Shown one piece after another: positions 11,096 through 20,006 of a DNA stretch of 64,000 nucleotides. The DNA is from Kiritimatiellota bacterium (GTDB lineage: Bacteria > Verrucomicrobiota > Kiritimatiellia > JAAZAB01). The first letter of the stretch is position 1, and every line of letters begins with the position of its first letter. Location: contig JAPLSY010000029.1 of NCBI GenBank assembly GCA_026398415.1, forward strand, positions 94,320 through 158,319, read 5' to 3'. Under the pieces are notes generated by a model that saw nothing but the letters and a program-made list of their open reading frames with translations, searched no databases and had not been told where the DNA came from. The position numbers and the translations under genes were made by a program.

Positions 11096-12514
11096 TCATA
11101 GATCCCGCAGATGAAACATCTGCGTGGTTCCTTTTTTCCAGTTATCCCAGAGATACTCGTCTTCCCGGCCGTCGGCTATGAGGCGAAACGCGTGGCGAAC
11201 CTGTTCCTCGTAGAACTCGCAGAAGGAGCCGATCTGGTCCATCCCGCCATTCACTTCGTGCGCTTCGGCCGGACAGGGCGCTCCGCAGAAATGGCGGATG
11301 GCGCAGCGCCGACACGGCTCAATGTTCTCCACCTTGCGCCCCGTCACTTGTTTGAAGGCGGCGCTTTTCAGAATTTTAGCCATTGGATCCCGGAAGAGAT
11401 TGCCGCCCGCGAAATGGTCAAGGCCGATAAATTCACTGCACGGGAAAACATCTCCATTTGGCGCCAAAGCAAAAAAACAGCGTCCGCCCCCGCACGGGGA
11501 AATATCGCACATCAGCCGCCTGGCCGCCGGCGCGACAATGCTCACGATAATGTTGGCGAAATTGGCCACGACTATCTTCCTGCCCGTCCGGTGGAAAAGC
11601 TCATTCGAACGCTCCAGCGCTGCCAGGAAGTACTTGGCCGCCGCAGGATCGGCCGGCCTGACTTTCCGTGCCGGCGGCAACGTACACCGCACGATATTCA
11701 GCATACAGGCCGGCACTTTCATCGCGTGCAGGAAATCAACCATGGGCGTCAGATGGCGCATGTTTTCGCGGGTGACGGTGCAGATAACATTGCAACCGGG
11801 ATATCCGGAGAGTTTTTCCATTGTCTCATTGACCTTCGCAAAGACTCCGCGACCATCCCAGCTTTTCCGTGTGCGGTCCGCTATCCGCGGCTGGTGGCCA
11901 TCAAGCGAGAGCCCGATGCCCACTCCATGCCCTGTCAGGAATTCGATTGCGCGATCGTCCAGCAACGTTCCATTAGTCTGCACGCCAAAACGAAAATCAG
12001 CGGCATACCGCTCGATGCCGACAAACACGGCTTCCCGGTTGAGCATCGGTTCGGCGCCATGGAATACGATCTGAGGGCGCGTTCCGGCCGGCAAGGTTGA
12101 TCGGAAGTACTGCTTGAGCAACGCCAGGGCATGGAGAACTTGCTTGACGGACATGTGTGCTCCATGCCGACGCATGGCCGCGGGAATATAACAATAGCGG
12201 CAATTGAGATTACACTTTTCGGTCGGATTGAAATAAACCGCCGATGGTTTCAGACCGAAGCGCAGGGTATGCATTTCGCGGGAAAATTTCTTTTCCTCCC
12301 GCCGAAATGCCCGGATGAATGACGGCGATGATAATGCATCGGCCAGCTTGTTTTTCCTGATCAGCGCCCAGAAGGCCGTATCGGCCTGGATCAAGGCCAT
12401 ATAGGAAGTGTGTCCGATATCCACCGGCGCAAAGGAGGGACCATTGCCGGAATTAGCGTAGCGGCCCCGCGAGGGGGCCGCTACGTGGGTTTGGGAATTG
12501 CCAACTGGACTCAT
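11096..12514 (-). CDS. Radical SAM/SPASM peptide-modifying enzyme (CbpB-like)
   Basis: A 472-residue radical SAM enzyme. CNLNCRYC at residues 101-108 supplies the CX3CX2C cluster that binds the SAM-cleaving 4Fe-4S. The C-terminal third carries a SPASM domain with many cysteines ([41 protein letters not shown]), as in peptide-modifying enzymes and sulfatase maturases. The ATG overlaps the stop of the small peptide gene upstream as ATGA, so the two are translationally coupled; the peptide is the probable substrate. From memory this pair resembles the NCBIfam CbpA/CbpB families, which are predicted but not characterised. Residues about 10-21 are encoded by a perfect hairpin palindrome (12457-12485), so the native N-terminus may be shorter. 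cobT follows 16 bases downstream. Confidence 0.88.
   Translation of the reverse strand: MSPVGNSQTHVAAPSRGRYANSGNGPSFAPVDIGHTSYMALIQADTAFWALIRKNKLADALSSPSFIRAFRREEKKFSREMHTLRFGLKPSAVYFNPTEKCNLNCRYCYIPAAMRRHGAHMSVKQVLHALALLKQYFRSTLPAGTRPQIVFHGAEPMLNREAVFVGIERYAADFRFGVQTNGTLLDDRAIEFLTGHGVGIGLSLDGHQPRIADRTRKSWDGRGVFAKVNETMEKLSGYPGCNVICTVTRENMRHLTPMVDFLHAMKVPACMLNIVRCTLPPARKVRPADPAAAKYFLAALERSNELFHRTGRKIVVANFANIIVSIVAPAARRLMCDISPCGGGRCFFALAPNGDVFPCSEFIGLDHFAGGNLFRDPMAKILKSAAFKQVTGRKVENIEPCRRCAIRHFCGAPCPAEAHEVNGGMDQIGSFCEFYEEQVRHAFRLIADGREDEYLWDNWKKGTTQMFHLRDL
12457..12485. repeat. Perfect inverted repeat in the 5' end of the radical SAM gene
   Basis: CGTAGCGGCCCC (12457-12468), a 5-base loop GCGAG, then its exact reverse complement GGGGCCGCTACG (12474-12485). 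It sits in frame and encodes [11 protein letters not shown]. It looks like a REP-like palindrome either inserted in the coding region or marking a 5' region that is not part of the ancestral protein. Confidence 0.8.
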
Positions 12515-12612
12515 TTTTTCGCTTTTTTGTCCATGAGAATGTAATGCGACAGACCTGTTCCCCGGGCTTTGCAGCTTCTGCGGTGCGCGATCACTTGTGT
12601 TTTCTTACTCAT
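12511..12612 (-). CDS. Small 33-residue precursor-like peptide upstream of the radical SAM enzyme (CbpA-like)
   Basis: A short gene of 33 codons plus stop. It starts at ATG 12612 eight bases after a perfect AAGGAGG (12622-12628) and ends in a TGA that overlaps the ATG of the radical SAM gene (ATGA, 12511-12514). The peptide starts MSKKTQVIAH, has the core RRSCKARGTGLSHYIL with one Cys, one Tyr and one His, and ends in a Lys-rich tail MDKKAKK. It is soluble, basic and has no signal peptide. Size, ribosome site, coupling and partner all fit a RiPP precursor modified by the downstream SPASM enzyme. I recall NCBIfam CbpA precursors of about this length and motif but cannot check. It lies between the terminator of a cobalamin riboswitch and cobT. 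Confidence 0.82.
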   Translation of the reverse strand: MSKKTQVIAHRRSCKARGTGLSHYILMDKKAKK

Positions 12613-12646
12613 CGCTCATCCCTCCTTGGTTGTGTTGTTGCGGCAT

Positions 12647-12690
12647 AAAAAAAAGGATTCCGGCAGCCTATAAGGCTCACCGGAATCCTT
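12647..12690 (-). terminator. Intrinsic terminator of the cobalamin riboswitch
   Basis: On the minus strand, AAGGATTCCGG and CCGGAATCCTT form an 11-bp stem (arms 12680-12690 and 12653-12663) with a further GAGCC/GGCT inner pairing, followed directly by a run of eight T. It lies between the riboswitch aptamer and the peptide gene, where a transcriptional B12 off-switch would end the transcript. Confidence 0.88.
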
Positions 12691-12717
12691 TTCCATCAGA
12701 TTCCAATTATTCAGGTG

Positions 12718-12905
12718 TTCAGCAGGTCTTCTGACTTTCGGATCATCCCAGGTGTTACGGCCTTCCCGCTCGGATACCTCAGCATTCACCGACGATGAGG
12801 CTCTAAACAGTGGCTGACTTACTTAAGGCAACTCCCGGTCCCCGATTACAGCGGCGGGCCCGTCACGGATTTTCACCGTATTCCGATATGCTGACCCCTA
12901 TTTCT
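12718..12905 (-). promoter_or_regulatory. Cobalamin (adenosylcobalamin-type) riboswitch
   Basis: The minus strand contains the conserved pieces of the B12 riboswitch in order: GAAAATCCGTGACGG-type P3 region, GCCGCTGTAATCGGG, the GCCACTG core, GGTATCCGAGCGGGAAGGC-type P6/L5 region, and the 3' B12 box AGTCAGAAGACCTGCT just before the terminator. Known members bind adenosyl- or aquocobalamin and switch off downstream genes. Here it should repress the peptide gene, the radical SAM gene and cobT when B12 is plentiful. The FG-GAP gene at 13023 ends upstream of it and is not under its control. Confidence 0.92.
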
Positions 12906-13022
12906 GTGCTTTTCTATAAGCTACATAAAAGATGACCTACGGTCAATATTTTTTTGCTATTTTTTCAGCCACCGGTACAAGTATTAATTTTTGCGGCTGG
13001 AATAAAATCTGAATTCCGTTAA

Positions 13023-15752
13023 TCATTGCATTGTTTCCAGATTTACGGTGATTTGACTGATCCGCGGCGTATTGAGCGAATTATAGGCTCCAACGGCCAG
13101 CCGGTACTGCACCCATTTCCCTCTAAACAATGTTTTATCTACACGCTCCCCAATGTTGAACCAACTGTCTCTGCCGACCGGGCCCTGCCAGAGAGTTTTT
13201 TCCAATGCGTCCCTGGAATCGGCCAGTCGGAATTGCGCTTTCACCCAGGTCTTATGCGGAATATCGGCAACACATTCGAACGAAGCAACCCCACACTCCT
13301 CGTCGAGTTCAAATGGCATGGATGTATAATATTCATCCGGACCCCGGTCCATGACATTGCCAACGTCAATATTGCCCATGCCGTGAATGCCTTCGCAGGG
13401 CAGGTTGATCGTGTTTTTTTCATCAAACCCGCCGGGGCCATTATACCAGACCGTGGAGTCGCATATATGATTGCCGTCGACTTTATGATTGGCAACGGCC
13501 AGGTCAATCCAACCGTCTTCGTTAAAATCAGCGGCACAATTTGCGGTCGCCGCATGGGTGCGCAGCAATTTCCGCTTATGCGGCAAGAACCCCTTTTCCT
13601 TCTGGTTCCAGTAAATGAAGGAATCAACGTCGCGCATCCTGCCGTCCTGGTACGAAGACACAAAAATATCCAGCCAGCCGTCATTATCGAAGTCAGCTAT
13701 CGCAAAAGATGCAACGGCATAGGCCGGCAGAAGTGTTTTCCTGTTTTCGCTGTACCCCTCGGCCGACCCCCAGTATATATAGACGAAGGCCTCTTGAAGA
13801 GCGGTAACGTCATGGAGATAACCGCCGATGATGAGTTCGGGATAACCATCCTTATTGAGATCGGCAACTTTTACATTGGAAGCCATGCGCACATTGAGAA
13901 CCTGGACATTGTCAAAACTATACCCCTTCGGCCCACCCCATAATATGAAACTCTCGTTTCCATAAACCATGGAGACGAAAATATCCAGCCAGCCGTCATT
14001 ATTCAGGTCGGCGCAAAATATTCCGCGTGGTTCCTTGTGTTTTTTTCCCTTGTATTCCAGCTTGATTTTAACGCTGTTTTCAGGAAGGAACCCTTTTTCC
14101 GATCCATAAAATATCGTCATCTGGGAGTTGTCGAAACCGACAAATGCCAGATCGAGAAACCCGTCGCGATTAAAGTCCCCAGTAATTAAATTTATTGCCC
14201 TTGCGGTGGGCAACACAACATCAGGAGTATAACTGTATCCTTTTGCCGAGCCTTTGAATATGTAAGAGCCGGGGTCGAGCCAGGGTGAAAGTTCGGCGGT
14301 ATTCGCAAATACCAGATCAGGGTACCCGCTATCATTTACATCACAGCAAACCATGTCGCAGGCGCCCCAGGATTGCAGATCGATGCGGTTCGCTCTGGTA
14401 AATCCCGCGGGCCCACCGGGATAAACGAATACATCGCCATTGCCAATCCGCGACCCGCTGTGCCGGTTTAGAACAACCAGCTGCGGTTTCTTTTCCTTGC
14501 CTGCACGGACAACCACTGCACGCGTGGGATCATGGGCCAGAAGACGTAGCGGCTCCTTTGAGAGCCCGCCGGCATTCGTACAGAAAATGAGCGTTTGGCA
14601 GGTATAAGACTCTTCCGTATTGCCCTGGCCGATGACAATGTCCTGGTAACCCTGGCCGCTGAAATCGGCGAGGGCCACATCGCAGGCATTGAGGGTATTC
14701 AAGGCGCACCGGTTCTTTTCACTCCAGCCGCTTGCATCTCCATAATAAATCCAGGACACCTCCTTGCCGGTCGTGGTATCCCGGCAGGCAAAAACAAGAT
14801 CGGTAAAACCATTTTTGTTGATGTCGCCACTTGCCACCGCGCGGGCATTTTCACAGCTAAAAACCAGGGGAGCACCTAATTTGAAGTCTGCATAGGGATA
14901 GAGAAAACATTTGTTCTTATGGCCAACGAACACATAAGTCTGTGTTTCGGCTGAATCTTTTACTTTCAGCGCCAGCGTCTGGAGCCGGGAAGAACTCTCT
15001 TTCACTGCCTGGAGATATGTTTCATCAACCTTGGCAGCCGGTTTATAATCCGGATCTTTATCACATAATTTTGCATGATCGCTTTTAAAATCAAGACCAT
15101 TGGATGATGCTTTGATTATGAAGCAGCTGCCGTCGGTTTTTTTTATTAAAAGATGATGTTTCCTGCCCCTGCCGTCCCAAATGGCGGCAATTTGCTCCGC
15201 CTCGGGAAAGTCATGTGCCTCGTATACGCCGATGGGGAACCCCTTGTCCCCCTGGTAAAAAATCTTGATTTTCCCCTCAGAAATAAACGCCAGGCTTGTT
15301 CGGTCGGTTCCTTTGAAATCGCCCGCGGCCACCGCGGAAGATTTAGGCGCCGGCAAAAAATCCAGGTATTTATTGGTCAGGCCTTCCTCGGCGCCATAGA
15401 GGATGGCCGCGTTGAGATGCTGGTTCATCCCGTCCCATCCACAGCCGACAACAAGATCGTCATAACCGGCGCCGCTGATATCCGCGACTTCCGCGCACCA
15501 TGACCCACGGATGAACAGTTCTTCTCTTTGTTCGGGAAAATGGACCGGGTCGGGGTAGAGATATACCGGGACATTTTCCTCATGCTTCTGGGAATTGCAG
15601 AAAAATAAATCAACATAACCGTTGCGGGTAACATCGGTCTGGTGAATGCGCTGCAATATTCCTTTTCGGGAAACATAGAGGTTCTGTCCACCATTGCCGA
15701 AGGTCCCCTTGGAAAAGTCGTCAAATCCTTTGGTTATCAACTGCCTTTTCAC
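13023..15752 (-). CDS. FG-GAP/VCBS repeat protein without recognisable signal peptide
   Basis: A 909-residue protein made largely of about ten FG-GAP/VCBS repeats. Examples are DVTRNGYVDLFFCN, DISGAGYDDLVVGC, DINKNGFTDLVFAC, DFNRDGFLDLAFVG, DLNNDGWLDIFVSM, DFDNDGWLDIFVSS and DFNEDGWIDLAVAN, each with a calcium-loop pattern. The last roughly 130 residues form a beta-rich domain (TWVKAQFRLADSRDA) of unknown type. GTG 15752 is chosen because GAGGAG lies seven bases upstream; the frame stays open to 15791 without a better site. It starts VKRQLITKGFDDFSK, with no signal peptide, which is unusual for integrin-alpha-like propellers. No enzyme motif was recognised. It is probably one or two beta-propellers with a binding or structural role. 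Confidence 0.75.
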   Translation of the reverse strand: MKRQLITKGFDDFSKGTFGNGGQNLYVSRKGILQRIHQTDVTRNGYVDLFFCNSQKHEENVPVYLYPDPVHFPEQREELFIRGSWCAEVADISGAGYDDLVVGCGWDGMNQHLNAAILYGAEEGLTNKYLDFLPAPKSSAVAAGDFKGTDRTSLAFISEGKIKIFYQGDKGFPIGVYEAHDFPEAEQIAAIWDGRGRKHHLLIKKTDGSCFIIKASSNGLDFKSDHAKLCDKDPDYKPAAKVDETYLQAVKESSSRLQTLALKVKDSAETQTYVFVGHKNKCFLYPYADFKLGAPLVFSCENARAVASGDINKNGFTDLVFACRDTTTGKEVSWIYYGDASGWSEKNRCALNTLNACDVALADFSGQGYQDIVIGQGNTEESYTCQTLIFCTNAGGLSKEPLRLLAHDPTRAVVVRAGKEKKPQLVVLNRHSGSRIGNGDVFVYPGGPAGFTRANRIDLQSWGACDMVCCDVNDSGYPDLVFANTAELSPWLDPGSYIFKGSAKGYSYTPDVVLPTARAINLITGDFNRDGFLDLAFVGFDNSQMTIFYGSEKGFLPENSVKIKLEYKGKKHKEPRGIFCADLNNDGWLDIFVSMVYGNESFILWGGPKGYSFDNVQVLNVRMASNVKVADLNKDGYPELIIGGYLHDVTALQEAFVYIYWGSAEGYSENRKTLLPAYAVASFAIADFDNDGWLDIFVSSYQDGRMRDVDSFIYWNQKEKGFLPHKRKLLRTHAATANCAADFNEDGWIDLAVANHKVDGNHICDSTVWYNGPGGFDEKNTINLPCEGIHGMGNIDVGNVMDRGPDEYYTSMPFELDEECGVASFECVADIPHKTWVKAQFRLADSRDALEKTLWQGPVGRDSWFNIGERVDKTLFRGKWVQYRLAVGAYNSLNTPRISQITVNLETMQ

Positions 15753-15986
15753 GCTGCTTCTCCTCGATTTAACTGCGCATGTCGGCAACACTGTCGGTTA
15801 AAGTCCGTGTCCTTGCTTTGACTTCTTTTTCCGACCGGGAATTGCTTTTGGGGAGGCATGGACAACTCCGTCCGTCGAAACCCGGCCTGACAAAGCTTTT
15901 GCATGGCGTGGCGGGAATATGTCAGACGGCGGACATGATGTCAATCTTGGAGGGACCACCAATTCCCCCCTTTACTTCATCCCGAC

Positions 15987-16193
15987 TTGGCTTATCCTGT
16001 ACAGCACTTCAGGCGACACAATTTTAGGGGCGCACCTCCAAGGACATTTGATGTTGAGGTATTGTTTTTGCTCCATAAAGATGGTTGCGCGATCAAAGAG
16101 ATTCCTGTTGAATGGAATGCAACAGAGGGATCTAAAGTTAACGCATTAAGAGATTCAATTGGAATGGCGTCGGCAATTTTTGGTCTTTCGTAA
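15987..16193 (+). pseudogene. C-terminal remnant of a GT2 dolichyl-phosphate-glucosyltransferase-like gene
   Basis: The frame ends with FDVEVLFLLHKDGCAIKE, then IPVEWNATEGSKVNALRDS and a stop. This matches the C-terminal signature of polyprenyl-phosphate glycosyltransferases of family GT2 (FDVEVL, EVPV-W, GSKV). The N-terminal two-thirds of such an enzyme is absent; upstream frames are broken. It is therefore a truncated relic, in the otherwise empty 15753-16256 spacer just upstream of the AT-richer sialidase gene. The rest of that spacer shows nothing I recognise. Confidence 0.65.
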
Positions 16194-16256
16194 AATACAT
16201 TCAGGGCCATTAATTTGGAGCGAGTATCGGTTTGAATCATTAAGATGGAGGCAAAA

Positions 16257-17486
16257 ATGAAGAGAGGAATCCTTATGAGTTGCCTGGCAATCATCATGGC
16301 TTGTGCATCTTGTGTAAAAAAAGACAGCTTGAAAGTTATTGACAAAGAAATCAGGTATGTAAAAGACGGCATTACCACAGTGCCCAGACCTGCGCCTATA
16401 CCCGTTCAGAGTCGTTTAGATATTCCCGCCTTGCCTTCGACAAATTTTGAGGTTCCGTATCCCTGGAAAACAGAAAACCTTTCGTCTTCAACAAACCCGA
16501 ATTTTGCTTATAAAGAACCGGACAAACCATGGATTGTTCAGTTAGCTATCTCGTCGCGTTATACATTCGATACGAGAGAAGGCGCGCAAGATTATAAAGC
16601 CTGGTATCGTGTATCAAATGATGATGGCAAAACCTGGCCTGAATTAAAGCCTGTTATAAAACAAGGCCAAGGTTTCGACCTTATGAAGCCTGTTCCCGGA
16701 GTCGTAATCGGTAAGAATAGTTTTTGTCCGGCAGGAACTTCGCCAATTTTGCGAGCATCGAATGGCGAAATTATGGTTCCGTTTTATTCATGGCCGCTGG
16801 ATGAAAAGGGCGAGCTTTATGATCCTTATAAGGCAAACACATATACTGTTGCCGGGGTATTGATTGGCAAATGGACGACAGATGGCAAAGACATGCTTTG
16901 GGATTCCAGCCAAACTGTGGATTTGGATGTTAAAGCGGCAACCCGCGGAGCAGATGAGCCGACAATCATCGAACTCAAGAAAAAGGGTTCATTTGTTATG
17001 GTAATAAGAGGTTCTAATGAAAGATGCCCCGATAAAGCAAAGATGCCGGGAAGACGCTGGGTTGCTTTTTCAAAGGACTATTGCCGCACTTGGACAAAAC
17101 CGGAACCCATGACATATACCGACGGGGAGCTTTTTTACAGCCCATCTTCATCTTCAATCATTATTCGGTCTGTATTAAATCAGAAAGTTTACTGGATTGG
17201 AAATATAAGCCGGACAAACACAGATGGAAACAGCCCTCGATATCCTCTGATAATTGGCGAAGTAGATGAAGCCAAAGGCGCATTGATAAAAGGCACTATT
17301 ATCAGCATTGATGATATCAATCCCAGGTATGATTCTGAAAAAATTCAGCTATCTAACTTTCAGGCATATCAGGATCCCCGCACCGGTAATATTTTGGTTG
17401 TCTTGTGCAGACTTGATTTTGATTGGTGGCTGGAAACCAGTAAAAAGCCCGTGAATTGGTATTTGATATCTGTTCCGGTTAAATAA
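16257..17486 (+). CDS. Sialidase/BNR-repeat family lipoprotein
   Basis: A 409-residue predicted lipoprotein. ATG 16257 is chosen because GGAGG lies five bases upstream. The N-terminus is a signal with an ACASC lipobox. The body has sialidase-type Asp-box features: WYRVSNDDGKTWPELKP and FSKDYCRTWTKPEPMTYTDG, plus LRASNGEIMVPFYSWPLD. This suggests an exo-alpha-sialidase-like six-bladed propeller anchored in the envelope; the catalytic arginine triad was not confirmed, so a non-sialidase propeller remains possible. Base composition is clearly AT-richer than the neighbouring genes and codons are less GC-ending, which suggests horizontal acquisition. Confidence 0.7.
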   Translation: MKRGILMSCLAIIMACASCVKKDSLKVIDKEIRYVKDGITTVPRPAPIPVQSRLDIPALPSTNFEVPYPWKTENLSSSTNPNFAYKEPDKPWIVQLAISSRYTFDTREGAQDYKAWYRVSNDDGKTWPELKPVIKQGQGFDLMKPVPGVVIGKNSFCPAGTSPILRASNGEIMVPFYSWPLDEKGELYDPYKANTYTVAGVLIGKWTTDGKDMLWDSSQTVDLDVKAATRGADEPTIIELKKKGSFVMVIRGSNERCPDKAKMPGRRWVAFSKDYCRTWTKPEPMTYTDGELFYSPSSSSIIIRSVLNQKVYWIGNISRTNTDGNSPRYPLIIGEVDEAKGALIKGTIISIDDINPRYDSEKIQLSNFQAYQDPRTGNILVVLCRLDFDWWLETSKKPVNWYLISVPVK

Positions 17487-17596
17487 GCATAATCAGGATC
17501 GTGTCTCGGCAAACGACATTTCCCGCAGGCAACGATTTATTTGCGCCGCAAGACGAGAATTCGTTTTAAGCCTGCGACCGAATCGTCCTTTATCCT

Positions 17597-17624
17597 TTGA
17601 ACTTTTCGCGGTGTATTATATAGT
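17597..17624 (+). promoter_or_regulatory. Candidate sigma-70 promoter for the homocysteine methyltransferase gene
   Basis: TTGAAC at 17597-17602 and TATAGT at 17619-17624 are separated by 16 bases and lie 35 bases before the ATG at 17659. It is a near-consensus pair in the expected place, seen only by eye. Confidence 0.45.
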
Positions 17625-17658
17625 GCCCCGCGAACAACTAATAAATCGAGGAAATCCT

Positions 17659-18549
17659 ATGCCGCGCATTACCGACCAGTTAAAACAAGGCCGGAGGCTG
17701 TTGTCTGACGGCGCCTGGGGCACGTTCCTTCAGCGTAAGGGGCTTAAGCCGGGCGAATGTCCCGAATTGTGGTGCGTGACCCATCGCGCCGACGTGCTGG
17801 ATATTGCCCGAAGCTATGTGACCGCCGGCGCCGACATGATCAAAACAAACAGTTTCGGCGGCTCGCGCTTGAAACTCAATGCCTACGGCCTGGGCGACCG
17901 CGTGACGGAACTTAACCGCTCCGCCGCCGCCATTTCGCGCGAGGTCGCCGGCCGGGAACGATCGGTGATTGCTTCGATGGGACCCACCGGCAAGCTTTTA
18001 TTGATGGGCGATGTCACCGAACAGGAACTGTATGCCGCGTTCAAGGAGCAGGCCCAGGCGCTGGAGGCCGGCGGCGCCGATGCGGCGCTGATCGAATCCA
18101 TGTCGGCCCTGGACGAGACCTGCCTGGCCATCAAGGCCGCCCGTGAAAATACCCGGCTTGAGATCATCAGCACGCTCACCTTCGAACGCACGGTCAAAGG
18201 GAATTACCGGACCATGATGGGCGTGAGCCCATCCGACATGGCAAAGGCCTGCCTGGCGGCCGGGGCCGACATTATCGGCGCCAATTGCGGACACGGGTTT
18301 CTTCAAATGATTGAGGTCGTGAAAGAAATCCGCGCGGCGGCGCCGGAGGCACCCATTCTCGTGCACGCCAATGCCGGCATGCCTGTCAACCGCAACGGAG
18401 TGGATATGTTCCCGGACACGCCCGCAATGATGGCTGAGTTTGTGCCCGCCCTTCTGGACGCCGGCGCAAATATCATCGGCGGCTGTTGCGGCACCACGCC
18501 CGAACACATTGCCGCCATCGCCCGGGCGTTGCGCGGCGCAACGCGCTGA
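17659..18549 (+). CDS. Zinc-dependent homocysteine S-methyltransferase domain protein (MetH N-terminal type)
   Basis: A 296-residue stand-alone homocysteine-binding TIM barrel. It starts at ATG 17659 after GAGGAAA. Landmarks are DGAWGTFLQRKGL, TNSFGGSRLKLNAYGL, and the zinc-thiolate ligands in GANCGHG and GGCCGTTPEHI (one Cys plus a Cys pair). Family members transfer a methyl group to homocysteine or a related thiol from S-methylmethionine, a corrinoid protein or methylfolate. The cobalamin and folate domains of full MetH are missing, so the methyl donor is unclear. It could act with a separate corrinoid protein, which would fit the B12-related genes nearby, or be an MmuM/BHMT-like enzyme. 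Confidence 0.85.
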   Translation: MPRITDQLKQGRRLLSDGAWGTFLQRKGLKPGECPELWCVTHRADVLDIARSYVTAGADMIKTNSFGGSRLKLNAYGLGDRVTELNRSAAAISREVAGRERSVIASMGPTGKLLLMGDVTEQELYAAFKEQAQALEAGGADAALIESMSALDETCLAIKAARENTRLEIISTLTFERTVKGNYRTMMGVSPSDMAKACLAAGADIIGANCGHGFLQMIEVVKEIRAAAPEAPILVHANAGMPVNRNGVDMFPDTPAMMAEFVPALLDAGANIIGGCCGTTPEHIAAIARALRGATR

Positions 18550-18683
18550 CTTCATCACTGCCGTTTCTTTTTGGCCACGGCCCGCCTCGCTTCGCTCGGC
18601 TCGGTTTCGCGTTTACCCGGATAGCGCTTGCTCACTGCATAACAGGGGAACATGCCCGATGCACACGTTGCGGATCAGGGCCG

Positions 18684-20006
18684 TTATAAGCCGGCGTCGG
18701 CATCCGGCTTGTTGGGCATTTGACTCTTCCCGGCATGGCCATCTTCCGGTAAAGGCGCGACCAAATCGGGGTCGAGCAGAAACCCCTGGCTTTTGAGGCG
18801 GCACTGCAAGTCGGATACTGAAAGCAAATGGGCGTCACCATTCGACTGTTGAACAGCCAGTGCCGATGCCGTGCCCGTTACCGCGCCTGTGAGGGCGCAC
18901 GTTGGGATTGCCCGGGTGACATCCCAGACCGTCGTATCGGCGGAGATGCAGCGACCCGCGACGAGCAGATTGTGGTTATTGACGCCGCAGAGCGCACGCC
19001 AGGGGATGGCATACACCGGCCCCTGTTTCCGCCAGTCGCCGGTGAGGCCCACGGCATCATCGAACCATCCGTGCATATGCTGTTCGCCGAGGGAGAAGGA
19101 ACCTACCAGGCGACGGGTCATGCGGAAGCAAGCGATGGTGGGCAGCGAAACGATTTGAATATCAGCGTCCGGATGCCGGGTACGGATATCGGCCAGTTGC
19201 CTGCGCATCAGATCGCGTGTGCCCAGGATATGAGCCGTAACCTGTTCCGCATCGTCACCCCGAAAAAAGGGACCCACCGCCCCATCTTGCTTGCCGCAGG
19301 GACTGTAGGCGTTGGACAGAAAGTTTATACTCAGGCCGTTCTCCTGCAGGTGATAAAACCAACCGGCAAGAACATTTGTATCCAGTGATTCCGTCTGCTC
19401 TCCCGCCAGGAAGCAGATGTCAGCATCGCCCGTGGCATCAACTACGGCCCGGCAAGCAAGGGCGCTCCGGCCGCTCTTGCTCTCCACGACCAGGTGGCTG
19501 ATCAGATTGGATTTATGGCGCACAGCACAAACACGGGTATCGTACAGCAGTTTCACCCCGGCATTGCCGACGAACTTTTCGAGTGCAAGCAGGTAAGACG
19601 CCGGATTGAAGTCCACTTGGTAGCGAATACGCTTGCGTTCCTCCGGATCGCCGCCGGGTTGCCAGCACGGCGGAATCCCAATGAAGCAAGCCGATCGATT
19701 GTCACGGCGCAGGTCCGCGACGGAGAGCTTGAGCAGTTCTTCAGGCAATCCGCCGATGACCTGCCGACCGCGACCGTCGCACAACGGCAACCACAGGATG
19801 ACATTGCCAAGCGTGGCAAGGCCGCCGAGCGCACAGGTTTTTTCCAACAGGCAGACGGACATTCCATTACGCGCAGCAGCTACAGCTGCGGCTACACCCG
19901 CAATTCCGCCGCCGGTCACGATAACATCATATGCTCCCGTAACCGGCAATTTTCGCGAAGGTTCAAGGATGGTCGCCACCCTGGTCTGTATGCGTTCTGT
20001 GTTCAT
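18684..20006 (-). CDS. FAD-dependent oxidoreductase
   Basis: A 440-residue flavoprotein of the FAD-dependent oxidoreductase type (PF12831-like). After a short leader it has the Rossmann dinucleotide motif VTGGGIAGVAAAVAAARNG, then LLEKTCALGGLATLG, then AVVDATGDADICFLAGEQ, and finally LLVAGRCISADTTVWDVTR with the second FAD contact. Substrate is unknown. The ATG at 20006 overlaps the stop of the upstream glycosyltransferase gene as ATGA, so the two are translationally coupled, with lpxB before them. Similar proteins in PVC bacteria often accompany sugar catabolism genes; the link to lipid A here may be only positional. Confidence 0.8.
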   Translation of the reverse strand: MNTERIQTRVATILEPSRKLPVTGAYDVIVTGGGIAGVAAAVAAARNGMSVCLLEKTCALGGLATLGNVILWLPLCDGRGRQVIGGLPEELLKLSVADLRRDNRSACFIGIPPCWQPGGDPEERKRIRYQVDFNPASYLLALEKFVGNAGVKLLYDTRVCAVRHKSNLISHLVVESKSGRSALACRAVVDATGDADICFLAGEQTESLDTNVLAGWFYHLQENGLSINFLSNAYSPCGKQDGAVGPFFRGDDAEQVTAHILGTRDLMRRQLADIRTRHPDADIQIVSLPTIACFRMTRRLVGSFSLGEQHMHGWFDDAVGLTGDWRKQGPVYAIPWRALCGVNNHNLLVAGRCISADTTVWDVTRAIPTCALTGAVTGTASALAVQQSNGDAHLLSVSDLQCRLKSQGFLLDPDLVAPLPEDGHAGKSQMPNKPDADAGL

